NCBI RefSeq assembly: GCF_901709675.1 | Contig: NC_051090.1 | Location: 5,659,842 to 5,723,841 of the forward strand | DNA length: 64,000 bases | Direction of reading: 5' to 3' | Source of the DNA: Syngnathus acus | Lineage: Eukaryota > Chordata > Actinopteri > Syngnathiformes > Syngnathidae | Part shown: piece by piece, positions 21,732-34,327 of the stretch | How the letters are laid out: every line of letters starts with the position of its first letter | Numbering within the stretch: position 1 is the stretch's first letter | Notes under the pieces: model-generated | Seen by the model: only the letters and a program-made list of their open reading frames with translations | Told to the model about the DNA's origin: nothing | Databases searched by the model: none | Program-made: the position numbers and the translations under genes

Positions 21732-24700
21732 TCAGTCCAGGTTTCTGGTATCCAGAGTTTGACCACAAAGGCAGACAGTGCAGCTCATGACTGTAGACAG
21801 GGCCAGGATAGCCAACAAGATGGCCCACCAGTGAGCCTGTGGACACAAAAATCCAAATACTGCTGTTTGTGAGAGATCAGGAACCCCCACCACCAAAAAA
21901 AACCTAAACTAACTACCACAAAATTTAGAAAATGAGTCAGCAAACAATTATGGTGAAAGTATAGGCGGATTTCCATAAGAGAAGATTGTTTCCCCATCTC
22001 CAGTGAAACGGCTCATTGAGGTGCTCTTAAACCCGGATGAGCATTCCAGATTTGTCACGCTGTCAAGAAGATCTAAAATCGCTACCTCGCACCCAAAAAT
22101 CTAAGGAGAGATTAATCAAAGGACATTTAGCTGATGTGTTGAGCTGAGAAACACAAACTTCTAGCAAATATTTGCTGCTGTTTCTCGTCAAACCCAAATC
22201 TTTGGCCGATTTCCCCCTTAAATATAATATAAAGTCTTATTCAGCAATATTGTGCCACTTTTGAAGGTCAACTTTCACACTACCTTCATCCACTCTCCCA
22301 GGTCTTCATATTCATCAAGGTTGAGGAAGGAGTTCTTCAACCTGGCGATGGGGCCGTCTGCATCCAATAGGCGACAAACGTGGAATTTGTCGCAGTAGCC
22401 TTGGTTGCCCATGCATGGCGACCCGCCCACCAGGGGCAAAGCCTTTTTCTGGAAGTGACGGGACAACACGGAGGAGGTGGTGCTTGCACATGTGTCTGGC
22501 TCACCTGCCATTGGAAATGCAATTGGATAAACAGACAGGTAAAGCAGATTTAACCATTATTTCCTCTGAGTTAGTTTAATGGAAAAGCAAGCCCAAAGGG
22601 GGCTTCTATACAAATTGACACAAGCAGTAAATATAGGAGTGTAAACACTTTTTTCGGGCAGAGGGGCATTGAGGTTACCGGGCTGCTGGCAGCACATGTG
22701 GCATTTCTGCTTCTTGGAATCACCTGGACAATCGCACTGCTCCAGGTTGTGTTTCACACATAAAGACTCGGCACAGACCTGCAGGCCCCAAAAAAAAAAA
22801 AAAAATAGCAGTAAACAAACTCATAACTGTTGTTGGAGTTGAGTACAGATTTTTTTCTTTCCGTCTCACCCCATTGAAGCAGACACGAGTCCCTTGACTG
22901 CAGAGGGTGAGGTTTTCTTTAGGGCTTGGATCGGGGCACAGTGCTGAGTGACCTGAACAATTGCTCTCCTTCTGACAGTCCGTTTCTTCGTCACAGGTTT
23001 GAAGTTCTGACTTGAAGCTGCACTCCTGACTGCAGCAAAGGCCTTGACTGGGACTAGAAAACAGGAGGCACGTGTCAGCTGCACAGATGCTACAAAGCAG
23101 GTATCAATTTTTTTTTTTTATGTCCAGTGAAAGCTCACTACAATTAAAATATTTTCTTGATTGCTTGTATTTTCTAAATGTACCTGCATACTTTGCCAGG
23201 CTTTAGGCGACACTGCACCCCTACTCGTTCTTTTGTGCTATAGCAGCAGAGGTCCGTGTAATTGAGTCCCACATCACACTCCTCGCCTTCCTCCACTATC
23301 TGGTTACCGCATATGGGCGTATCACTGACTGGCCACAGGGGAAGCGCACGTGTAAATACTGTGACAATCCCGAGATAATATTTATAGTGACTCACGCTTG
23401 GATACGTGAACACGTGCTCACCCACAAAGCAATCGTCCTTCTTGAGGCGCAGCAGCTTGTTAATGTGTTCAACGCTGCAGGTGGATAGTTTGTCGTTGTT
23501 TTCACGCACTTTGTCCGTGGCTTCGGGAAACATCAGGTAGCGGCCCTTTCCGCCGGAAGAGCCCAAGCTGCCACAATTAGAGCCTTCATCGTGCTATTAA
23601 AATACATACAGTAGAGTAGATTTTGTTTCAGTCATTAAAAAAAAAAAAAAATCCCACCTCTGCACTCAGGGCCAACGACGAGGCGCTCTAAAGCTGCCAC
23701 GCCAGCAGACTATGTAAAGATGCATATTTGAGGTGCAGGCATAGCTAGCTAGCTAAAGGCACATTGCAATCGTGCCATTGACCGCCATGGAGCCGCTATC
23801 ACGTAAGGAGTCAAGATTGCTGTAGAATGCGATGATGATGACCTTGGAGGAGCAGGAGAATGTCATGTTCTCTTGCTTTGTATAAGAAATCAACTGCTAA
23901 TGCAATAGATACACACACAAAAATGGTAGTTTTTGTAAAAATGTATAAATTAGACCAACATTTAAAAATCCAAATAGATTGTCCAGTTTTGATTTAAAAG
24001 GAAATCAATTGAATAATATAATAGTCTTCGATATCAGTAGGAAACATGTTAATCAAAGTCATCGCTTTACCTTTAAAATGAGATCTTCTCAGTTGGGTGT
24101 TTACTCATTGCACGTCCTTTGTAATCATACTCACGGAAGAGGCCAATTAAAGGCGGAAAGTGCGCTGTAATCAACTTGTAACCGCACTTCCTTTGAGTTC
24201 AACGATTTGCTCCACTTGGGAATTGGCTACAAAACAGACCCTTCCTAAAGTCTCTTTTCAGGTCTTCTATTGTGTATATTTGCGAGGATGAAAACGATGC
24301 ACGGCAATCTGTGGATGGATGGATGGTTCCGTGTAAATAAAATGAAAGTTGAAAGGAGATGGGACATAAACAAGGCTAATAGCTGTTTGGATTTCATTCC
24401 TATGACACGGTGACTCGTGCGTATCCACGATCAGGAAGTAACGATTCAAGGTTGACGTAGTAGAACTAATCAGCTCAGGAGTACCTCTGCGAGATTCTTT
24501 TCTTTTCTCCATGGAAATGCGCTAAAGGGAGGCCCTGGGTGAAAAGACGCATTTAGCAGAGTGAAAAGGCTTGTGGCTGTTTGCAGTTATAACACATAGA
24601 AGTGTATACACATTTGTCATGGTGATTTTGCTGGTGATGGCAGCTCCGAAAAGGAATTCGCTAAAGCTGGTAAACATGCTTATAGTAGTCCAACACAAAG

Positions 24701-27700
24701 ACACGTACGGAGAAAAGTTTTTGCGAGAGAGGAGGCGGCACTGAAGACATTTTGTTACTTGGGCGTTTGGCGCCATGTAGTGGACAAGAATAATTTTGTA
24801 TCGTAAGACTGACCGGAGCTCCGAGACTGTGTCCGAGTTCGTGAGCGAGGGTCAACTGGACGTGTCGAGGAGGAAGGAACTGTCCGTAGTTCTGAATCGT
24901 GACCAGACCCGTGTTCAGGGTGGAATGGCGGCCGTTCGAAAGGGTGGTGTACTGCGAACAGATTCCTCCCCAGTTACCTACAGACAAGAAGAAAGGAACG
25001 AGCTGCTTTCATTTTAGTACAACGAGGTCATTTTTCAAAATTGGACTTCATTTCCAATTGTTTGAAGGCTTTGAGGTCAGGGTCAGTTCCTCAAGTTCTT
25101 CCACATTACGCTTTGCGCCGCATGGGACACAGTCACGCTGCCAACCAAAGAAGTGTCTCCAAAAAGCTTTTGTCTATCAAGTGGACACTTCATGGACTTG
25201 AAATTGACAAGTCCCAACAGGACCACCGTAATGTACACACATGCCATTGACAAGGTTGCATAACTAACCTTGTGCTACTGGAAATACATTCAACCATCAA
25301 GGCGCTCTGTTTATCAGTCTAAGCGGCCAGAAACGACAGTCAAAGTGTACACCTCAGCCCCCCCACCTTCGGGTTTACGTAACACTCCTAAAAGAGCAGC
25401 GGTGTGTTTACCAACAGCTGGTCATCATCACATGAATGCAACGAGGATCTGTGACGTCATTCAGGACTCGCTGTCCAGAAACTGATTGGTCAAAGGGGGC
25501 ACCTATGAGAGGGCCGACTGATTGTGGGCGACATTATGTGACACCGTAACGCTTCCAAGGTTTTTGCGGAGGCAGCACGTGTCTGGAAACAATGAAACAC
25601 TGATCTGTGAAGTTGTCTGGCTTCCTGGATCAGAGCGTCCCTGATTATACGACTTTCCCAACATCTGTTTTAAAGCATTAAAAGGTGTTTGAAGCAGGTG
25701 GGATGACTAAAGCTAAGACGAGAAAAAATATGGTGGATTTTAACATAATAGTGAGCGGGTCTGGAACTGCTAGCTTTGGCTATTTTGATTGCAGATAGTC
25801 GTAAATAATTCAGAAACTGTTTTTGACTTTGACCTTCAAGGTCCTTCAAGCTGGACGTTTTAAGTGGGCACTGAGCACCCCTAAAGGTCAGCTCCTGCAA
25901 TTGCCTCCTTCAATTCGTCCATCACGGCCTGCCATGTGTGGTTTAGGTTGCATTTTCTTTTTTTTCTTTTATGTAACACATCTTACGCAACCTGACCTGT
26001 GGAATCCCTAATTTTGGGGGGGAAGGAATGTGTGTTTGTCTGTTAAAGATATTGCCATTTCAGAGAAATAGGAGTTCACCAGGTGTCATTGGGAACTGTG
26101 GGAACCAGCTGTGGGCATCTGGATCTTCCATTAGCATGTTTTTGTGGGTGCCATTGTGATGGTTCCCCCCTCCCCTATTCGAAAAACAATGACCGCAGAG
26201 GCGCCAAAAAGGAAGCAGCCAATGATCCTTCTCGAAGGTTTAATCAATATACAATAATAGGCTCGTGCTCACAGTTAGAAGGCTCATTCAAGGAGCTGCG
26301 ATTCCTAGAAGGAGTCCTGAAAGGCCTCCGTTGTGGATTTTGGCAGGTTGACCACATGAGGACATAAGCCTTTTTTTGTTCCCTTCTCCTACTCGTTCTG
26401 GCCACAGAAAAGTTTCAGGCTCCTATTATTAGTCTGGTGGATAAACACACTCTCCTCCAGAGCCCAACGACGACAACAACAACAAGTGCATGTATGTGAG
26501 CCAACGTCAGGAAACATTTCAGCGTTAGTAAAACATGACTCTTCTCTTGAGGCACATAAAATGTTTCACATTGTTCGGTACAAACAAGCTAACAATGGTG
26601 TAGGGGCTTTCCCCACCTCTAAAGTTCAATGACCTCTGCGTTTAAATAAAGTATTCTTCATTGTAAAGAGCGTATACATTCCTGATGGAGGCAGGATTTT
26701 TTTTGTACAATAGATTTGAATTCAATTTTTTTTTTGTTCATTTGGACTCGCTTGACCGTGTGATGATAAGACGGATAGTTACCAAAAAGCACACAAGTTT
26801 CAATGTCAAGGTTGGGCAGATTAGTCTTTCCAAGTAAGACTTTATTTGGGCTTTGGGAAAGAGACAAATAAAAAAAAAAAAAAGTAAGACATGTTTATTC
26901 TTCCAGTTGATTTAGGGGACAAAAGGAACACAAGGATATTTTCCTTTTGAGTCTGCATCCAATAATTTTCTCTGGCCCCTTGCCTGCGAGAGGCAATGAT
27001 GAAAGGTTCAACAGATTATTCTCGCTTAACCGATGTCTAGCTAACTTGTTTGGAGATAATTGGCCCTCTTTCTAAGGTCGAGCCGACCTACTAAGAACGG
27101 GACGGCCTTCACCCTAACTGGGAACGCGCCGTCACTACTTTCTCGAAACAAAGATTACTGCTTGAGCCTTCCATGAAAGTTAAATTCTCACTAGCAAATA
27201 AAAAAATAAAGCTATTCCTAATATCGCTCTTGGTTTTAAGCAAAGATGGAATTTTACTGTGTTTATATAAACTGATATATGAAACTCGAGGAGGAGTCGT
27301 GTGTGTGTGATCGATGGGGGGTTGTGTGTGTGTGCGTCGATCGCACCCTGCTACAATGGCGCCGGGGTTTCCGAGGAACACGTTAGCCAGCACCAGCAAT
27401 AAACCGGTGGAACTGGGTGATTGGGTCGTCTGAGATCAAATGCGATAGAAAACCTATTGAGCAGTCACATGGTGTTGAGAAGTCACAACAACCTCATCGG
27501 CTACAAATTTGTGCTCCTCACGTGAGACGTCACCATGGCGATCACACTGAATGGAATGTAGCCTCGAAGACGTCTGGGGGTGGTGTGTTCGGGTGTCAAA
27601 GGTATATTGGTGCCTAATCACATGTCGGAGTGGCAATCTGCTCTTGGTTAGCCAATCAAGAGCTGAGGATGACGAACAGGCAGGAAGAATCCTCTTATCG

Positions 27701-30700
27701 ACACAATTGCCGCAATTCTCCAACTTCTTGCTGCATAACAATTAAACCACACGAGAAGCCTGCAGAATGTAAACTTTCATTTAAAAATTGTCTTTTCACC
27801 CCAAATTTTCCAATTATAATTTTGGGATTTTTAGCGCTCTGCATTAATGAAAGCCAAAGCAATTTTTGTCATTTTTTTGCCTTCACATTTGAATTTTAAA
27901 ATGGCCACAAGGGCCATGTTATTAGTAGATGAGCTCAAATGTGTATATAAAATATGTAAAATAGGTTTTCTTAATTAGATTTCCATGAATGGATTGAATT
28001 ATTTTGTATTTATTATTTTATTATATATTTTCAATCAAGAATACCCCAATTTTTAATTTAATTAATAATTAATATTATTAAAAAAATACTTCAATGTAAT
28101 CTCTCAAATCCTAATTTCAATCTTGCATTGAATGTTATGAAATTTTGAAAGGTAGACTGAATATTTTATCTTATCTTTGTAAATAGTAGTTTTAGTGACA
28201 GCAGTTATTTAAGTTATTTATTGGCCCACGAGAATTCACCCGGCAACAGTGTTGAGGCATTTCCATATGTAAATAAGAAAAGGCTTCCTGATTGAGGAGT
28301 TCACTCACGTTTTGTTGTTGCTCCCTACAACCAAAACACGAATGAATTAAGAATGCTGGCACCTCTGTGAATTTGTTCCAGCCTCTTTGTCAATGCAACA
28401 AAACACAAGTGTAAATCTACACCTCCTAAAGGTCCAAGCTATGCTACTTAACAGATACATATAGGTTCCATCAGACACTCCTACTTTCTGCTTTGTGCAC
28501 ATGACCTAAGAAGTCATATAGGCAATAAATCAGCAGAGCACCATGCAGAGATTCAAACACTGACGCAGAGCGGGCAAATATTATTTCACCTTTCAAGTCA
28601 AATATCTTGGTGAGAGAGTGGACTGGACACACATATCCAATTTCTGTTTGCTGCTTTTATTTCGACTGGAATTTTAATACCCCTGTATTGGGGAAAAACA
28701 TATTTGATATTGATTTTTAATCTAAAAAGACAATTATGTGATTATAAATTCAGTTGTGATGCACATTTCAATTAGATCTGTGTCGCAACTCACCGGCCTT
28801 GCCCTCCCAGGCGAGTCCCAGCACTCCGCTGTAGTCTCGGTTGGTTAGCAGATACGACAGGCAAAAGTTGCCCCAGTTGTTTTCGGAGTAAAGACTCAAC
28901 AGTTTCTCCGGGCCGATGTAGAGAGGAGTCAGAGGGTCTGATATGTTCTCCTTCGTCATGACCTGAGCAGGATAGCAAATATCTAATAAGACGGAATATT
29001 TCCTTCCTCGTAAATCACATATTAGTGTAATTAAAGCAGCATGTTGGGTTTGCATGATTCTGTTGTATCTTCTTACAGTGAGGGATTTGACTTTAAAGTT
29101 GATCAACTTGATTCCATCGAACTTCACTTTGTCGTATATGTCATTAACCGCTCGCATGTATGAGGCAACCTGGGAACAAACCACACAGTTATGTAAGGTC
29201 AAAACGTGAAACACGCTCACGTGTGACCGTCCGAATGTATATACGGGTGGGAGATGCACACTCCCAAAAAAAAAAAAAAAAAAGAACGTTGAACCAGCAG
29301 GGAAAATTTCCTTGACTGTAAATATTGACACCCTGGAAACGGGAGATGAAAGCAGGCCAGCCGCGATTGACAACCTTTTGTTTATTTACACCTCTAGATC
29401 AAATCACTTACAGTGTATTTTGATAGTCCACCTTGCAAGATTCTGGCAAGGACCCAAGGACAACACACGTCTGTCTGTGTGTTTGATTGCTTGGTGTGGA
29501 AAGAATGTTAAGGAGGTCAATGGAGGAGATGCAAGAATAGACAACAGAGGGAGGTTTTGGTGACTAAAGACCAACTTGTTTGTTTGCTACATAGCATAAG
29601 GAAAACGTTTCTGAAATTTGCCGACTGAATTTGGATTCAGAAGTTTGTACGAAACCGATTTTAACTAAATGTCATCAGTCTGTATGATTGAAGGATGACT
29701 TTGGTTGAAATGAGATGAGCCGCTTCCATTTCTCGGGAAGTAACTTGGCTGTGTTCACACCCACAACGGCGCAGTGTTTGCCAACATATGAAGAGCTTGC
29801 TTACAAGCACATTTTTAACTTTTAACTTCGCTAAGAACAAAGCGTACGACTGTCACCTGAGCCACAACAGCCTCCACCGACCCAAACTTGTCGAAGTAGC
29901 GGTGGTCAGCGGTGAGATGCAACAGGCAGCAAGTTTTAGCTTCGTCCGGCGTTCTCCTCGCACGGTTCGCTGCTGCCTCCTGTGGGACGCCGAGAGCAAG
30001 GGTCACATCGAGAACTTGTGGCGACAGGAACGCAAGTTGAACTCTTCTTCGCGAAAAACATCTGCTAAGACCATTCCACAATGTCCAGTGACTGGAAATG
30101 ATCTATGCAGCCAGGCATGTTGTTAAAAATGGAAACGTGTAAATGTTCCGGAAGCCATTGTTGAAAAAGGGACATGCGGGATACCCCACTAGTTGATGAA
30201 CAATACGCTGGTTACCCTTTGGGAATTTTAATTAGTTGACCATGTTGACATAAGTCTACTGACATTTTCCCAAACAATCAAGGTTCTGGCATCCATTGGT
30301 CAAAGCCAGCTGCATTGCTCTTATTATTGTACTTACAAAGTAGTCAGAAACTTTCCTATGGAACGAGGTCCGTTTTCACTTTTACTAAAGGTCAAACTGG
30401 TCACTTCTGTGGTGGATTTTGGTTGACGTTATGGTGTACGTGTGTACAAAGGTCATAGGTGATGATTTTTCTACCTGATCAACAGGTTTGAGGCTTTGGG
30501 CCAGCGTCTTTAGATATCCGGCACCACAAAATCCAGAATCCAGTCCATTTCCTCTAGTTGGTAAAACTACATAAAACAAGCATAGACGTCATCAGGATGC
30601 AAAGATAATTTCACTTTTACCAGTGCACGTTTCATTGTTTGTTAAGAGTCATCAGAATTACAGAGGCTATAAAAAGTTTACACACCCCTGGATCAAATTC

Positions 30701-33700
30701 CAGGCTTTTGTAGTATATAATAAAGACTGACTCATAACCTGTAAAACTCAAATGAAAACAAAAAGCAAGTATTTTGAAAGGGGAAGTTGTTCACTCCACA
30801 AAAGTAGAAATCGACTCAATCAAACTGGATATGAAATAAGCATAAAATGTTTCGTTTAGACCAAGGTCACTTCCATAGCGCGTACCAATCAACTAATCCA
30901 AATACTCCAGCATCCTGAAGTCATAAAACTTGTTCAACCAAGAATTGTCGGAAGAGGGCTTGTGACTACCGATCCAGATCTGACTGGAAATGAACATGGA
31001 GACAACCTTCTTCCTTGTACACATTGTACCCAAGCCATTAAACATACAGGAAGTGTCGGGTTAATGGTTACATTAAATACTGGAAGTGTTTTCCAACCTT
31101 TATTGAGCCAAATTAGATATTTTACATTCGAAAAAAAATCTCATGTTTTAATCCATTGAAGCAAATCAAGCATTTTCCCTACCCTGGCGTCAAACACTAA
31201 CAAAAAAATCGACAGTTTAAAAAATATGCCTTCCCAGAGGGCTGTCTGGTCAAGTTGGGTGATGGATTTGATTTCATTGGAACAGATTAGCAACACATTT
31301 CCTAATGCACGTCTGCTTTGTTCACATGGGAGTCATTGCATTCGTACGCCTTTCTAAATCATGTCGCACAGGCCAAGTCAGGCTAAAGGCTCCACAATAG
31401 TGTACAAGGTCTGCTCCATCTCTTGCAGCATTCAGTCAAGACAAATAGCTCCAAATTCCTGTCGATGCTATTGAGTCACATGACCTCAAATCACTTTCAC
31501 ATGTTGACTGCAGTAGGACAAGAGAGGCCATGTTTTGTCAATTCACCGGTGACCCATGAGAACTTCAAGATGTGAGCCGCCACACACACACACGGAGAGG
31601 CAACAATTAGTTTAATACTGGAAGGTATGTTCTGACAAATCTGCTATACTCATGTTTTTTCACTTACACTTGGCTTCCAAAACCTCAGTGATACATTTTT
31701 GGATTTGTTTGCACTCAAGATTTAGAGTAGAGGGACTGTATGTGGTGTTTCTAAAACCCAAATGCACATACTTAGTCCCTGAAGAACTGTGCTTTCCAAG
31801 AATCCCCCAAATGCAACATATCGGTATTTTAAGCTACACTGATCGCGTTCGCATTTTGCAACACCAACAAGAGTTCAGCCATGGTTGACGGTCATATATC
31901 TCAAATCATTGGCTTGTCAAAAAGGACTACAGTTATGAAGAATCAAAGAGGTGGAAATGATTCATAGGCAGTTGCAGCCAATAATTAACAGCTTCGGCTC
32001 AACCACGTCCAAATTTAGGCTCGAGAGAATGACAGACTCAGCAGAAAGTGAGGCCAAAGGAATCAGGCTGCCCCATGACAGAAATATGGCTGCACTGTTA
32101 TTAAAATGTTCATATTAATCTCTAAAGGGATTAATAAATAGTCACGCATTCATAGAGGTCCAAGATATTAATATACTTTATATATGTAGTATGCAAACTC
32201 CACACAGGAAGGCCAAAGCTGAGATTCAAACCGCATACCTCAGAACTGTGAGGCAAATGTACTAACCGCCCATCCACCGTGCTACTTGTGCTTAATCAGT
32301 TAAATCTCTATTTGCGACTATCTGCGGGTGATCTCATGACATCACCCATCTCGGGGGGAGACCACCTCCTAAAGGCCTTTGTTATTCCCAGACGGCATCC
32401 AGAGAATTTGGGAATACACGTCACACCCGAGGAATAATTCCCTCGTGTCCAAATATAAACTCAGGATCGAAACATCTCGAGCCGGATTGTTTTTGCCTTT
32501 CCTGAGAGATAACATAGCCTGTGGATGAAAGTGCCGGATGTTGTCATTTTGTCGAAGGTTTTGTCTGAGAGGATATGAAGCAAGACCACGCGTGCTTCCA
32601 TTCAAACATGCTGGGAATTTGGCCATGCTTTCTTGGAAAAAGCAACATCCCAGACAAAAGACATGCAAAGTAAAACACATGTGCTTGATGATGGCACGCA
32701 TGTGGCCATCATGTAAAAGCTACTCCCATTTTTTTGTGGTTTCCTTCTCGTACCCCTCCTCCTCTTCAGTATCACACCATTTTCATTTTACGGGGCTCCT
32801 CACTCCCTCCTGCCATGAGATTAATCTGATTTCATGACCTCAAGTTAACCAGCCTACAATGCATTCTGGAGTTTGCATTTGCCAAGATGCAAATCTAATT
32901 CTAAACGAGAGCTAGTGTAGCGTGGAATTGTTTTTTTCACAGGGAGCAGCACAATGAAACATAAAATTTCATTATTTAAATTCTATTCAATTATGTAATG
33001 AAATTTTAGAAAGTACTAAAGTGGTGTTTATCTTATTCAAAACACATTGCTGTTATCCGATACATGTGTATAATTTTTCTCACCCATGTCATCCTCACGA
33101 TAGATGATGGAGTGGTGGTCGCTGACGTTGTACCTGTGAGCCGCTTCCACGTGATAAATGACGTTGTCGGCGTGGATACTTCCTTCAAACTGACCCCGTA
33201 ACACGGATCCATGACAGGCTGAGTCGTGTTCGCCTGAAAAGAGGGGGTTGAAATATACAGCAAGGTCAGCTCGATTCTCTTCCGTCCCACAGGACCACCT
33301 TCACACACATATACACAACACACACAACTTACCCTCCAGCGTTCCGGAATATAAGTGGGAGAGGTCGGCAGCTGTGGCGCCACGCTCGCTGACCACCTTG
33401 AAGTCACTGGAGAAGGTCCCGGCGTCTCGTCTCAGACGCAATCGGAAAGTTCTAAAAGAAAAATAACCGTATACACAAATTGCATTCTCACTGCAGTATT
33501 TTTTTTTTCCGTCCAAACCTGTGAAAAGCAGTGAAGTCCAAATCCAGCATATGTCGCTGAGATGGTGCATCCCTGCGGGCTCGCAGGTGTTTTTTGTGGA
33601 GGTCCTCCCTGTCGTATGATAGCCCCTCATAATGTTTTATGTACGGGCTGATGAAGCTCACGTCGCCTGGAAGAAAAAGAAATATTGCGCAATTTTGTGT

Positions 33701-34327
33701 TGTACGTGTATTTACATGCTACTTACACATACAACCCGCAACTGGTGTTTAAATATGAGCATTTATTTGTATTTTTCCTCAGCAATTATGAAATCACTTG
33801 ATCCAATTCACCTACTGTTGCAAGTTTTTGTTTGTACTGATGACTTAAAAAAAAAAAAACGCAAACCAACATAGTCCAAAAATACACCCAGTACAAAAAT
33901 AGAATAACAGCCCAAGAAAGGCAAGAGGCAATTTCCCACCCACATCCACTTCTGCCTTACACAAAAATGATGACCAAAATTCTGAATAAATGCCACGAAG
34001 GGTCATAATATCATTTTAGTACTTTTACTTCTGCTTTAATGACATGTATGGAAGCACAGATGCCAGTTGACGTTTTTGAAAGTGAAAGGCCTCTTAGAAA
34101 ACACAAATGTCACCAGCTGCTTTTGTATTGCGGACCGTGACATTCCTTAAAGTTCAAGCCAACCGGACCGAGAGTAGGCAACACGCACATGTGCTCACGT
34201 CAAGCTCTAAACAAGACCGCTCCTTCGCACACAAACACTAATCTGTACATTCCTGCGACACACTACCTGTAATCCGCTCTTGACAGTCGACTAACAAAAG
34301 CAACAGGCAGCAAAGTTGAGCCCTCAT
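21732..34327 (-). CDS. ADAM10-like disintegrin metalloprotease with very short cytoplasmic tail
   Basis: Type I membrane sheddase of the ADAM10 subfamily. Exons from the 5' end: 34267-34327, 33519-33666, 33333-33451, 33084-33233, 30475-30566, 29857-30102, 29077-29169, 28794-28962, 24814-24977, 23422-23593, 23184-23328, 22870-23053, 22679-22778, 22284-22504, 21732-21836; 722 aa, one open frame. Order: signal peptide (LCCLLLLLV), prodomain (YIKHYEGLSYD as in ADAM10), furin site RARR, metalloprotease with complete zinc motif HELGHSLGAPH split by an intron, Met-turn YLMFPEA, ADAM10-type disintegrin-like and Cys-rich parts (CGNQIVEEGEECD, GYCDKFHVCRLLDADGP), transmembrane segment WWAILLAILALSTVM, then a tail of only about 17 residues. 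ADAM10 normally has a long Pro-rich tail. It is much more diverged from ADAM10 than adam10a/b should be, so I take it as a further paralogue. Exon 6 uses a weak acceptor (CTGCATAG), chosen to keep frame. Confidence 0.85.
25260..28700. other. Large intron of the ADAM10-like gene
   Basis: This 3.8 kb intron (between exons at 24977 and 28794) has no further exon that I could place in frame. Its open frames up to 96 codons look random. A/T-rich from 27.9 to 28.2 kb. Confidence 0.5.
30655..30800 (+). mobile_element. Fragment resembling a teleost DNA transposon end
   Basis: AAAAAGTTTACACACCCCTG followed by CAAATTCCAGGCTTTTGTAG resembles a recurrent fish repeat that I associate with Tc1/mariner-like elements. 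It lies in the intron between ADAM10-like exons 4 and 5. The family assignment is from memory only. Confidence 0.35.
32190..32286. repeat. SINE-type repeat fragment in an ADAM10-like intron
   Basis: ATGCAAACTCCACACAGGAA, then GAGATTCAAACCGCATACCTC, quoted in part, then AACTGTGAGGCAAATG and CCACCGTGCTAC. This is the clearest copy in the window of the tRNA-like head (minus strand) of the common teleost repeat. Confidence 0.65.

Noticed and set aside
27109-27745. Overlapping open frames of 64-96 codons inside the large ADAM10-like intron
   Set aside because: No domain or motif and no exon-like boundaries in frame with the host gene.
28768-29373. 201-codon minus-strand open frame as a single exon
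   Set aside because: It contains two ADAM10-like exons (28794-28962, 29077-29169) read through the intron between them; the true exons were used instead.
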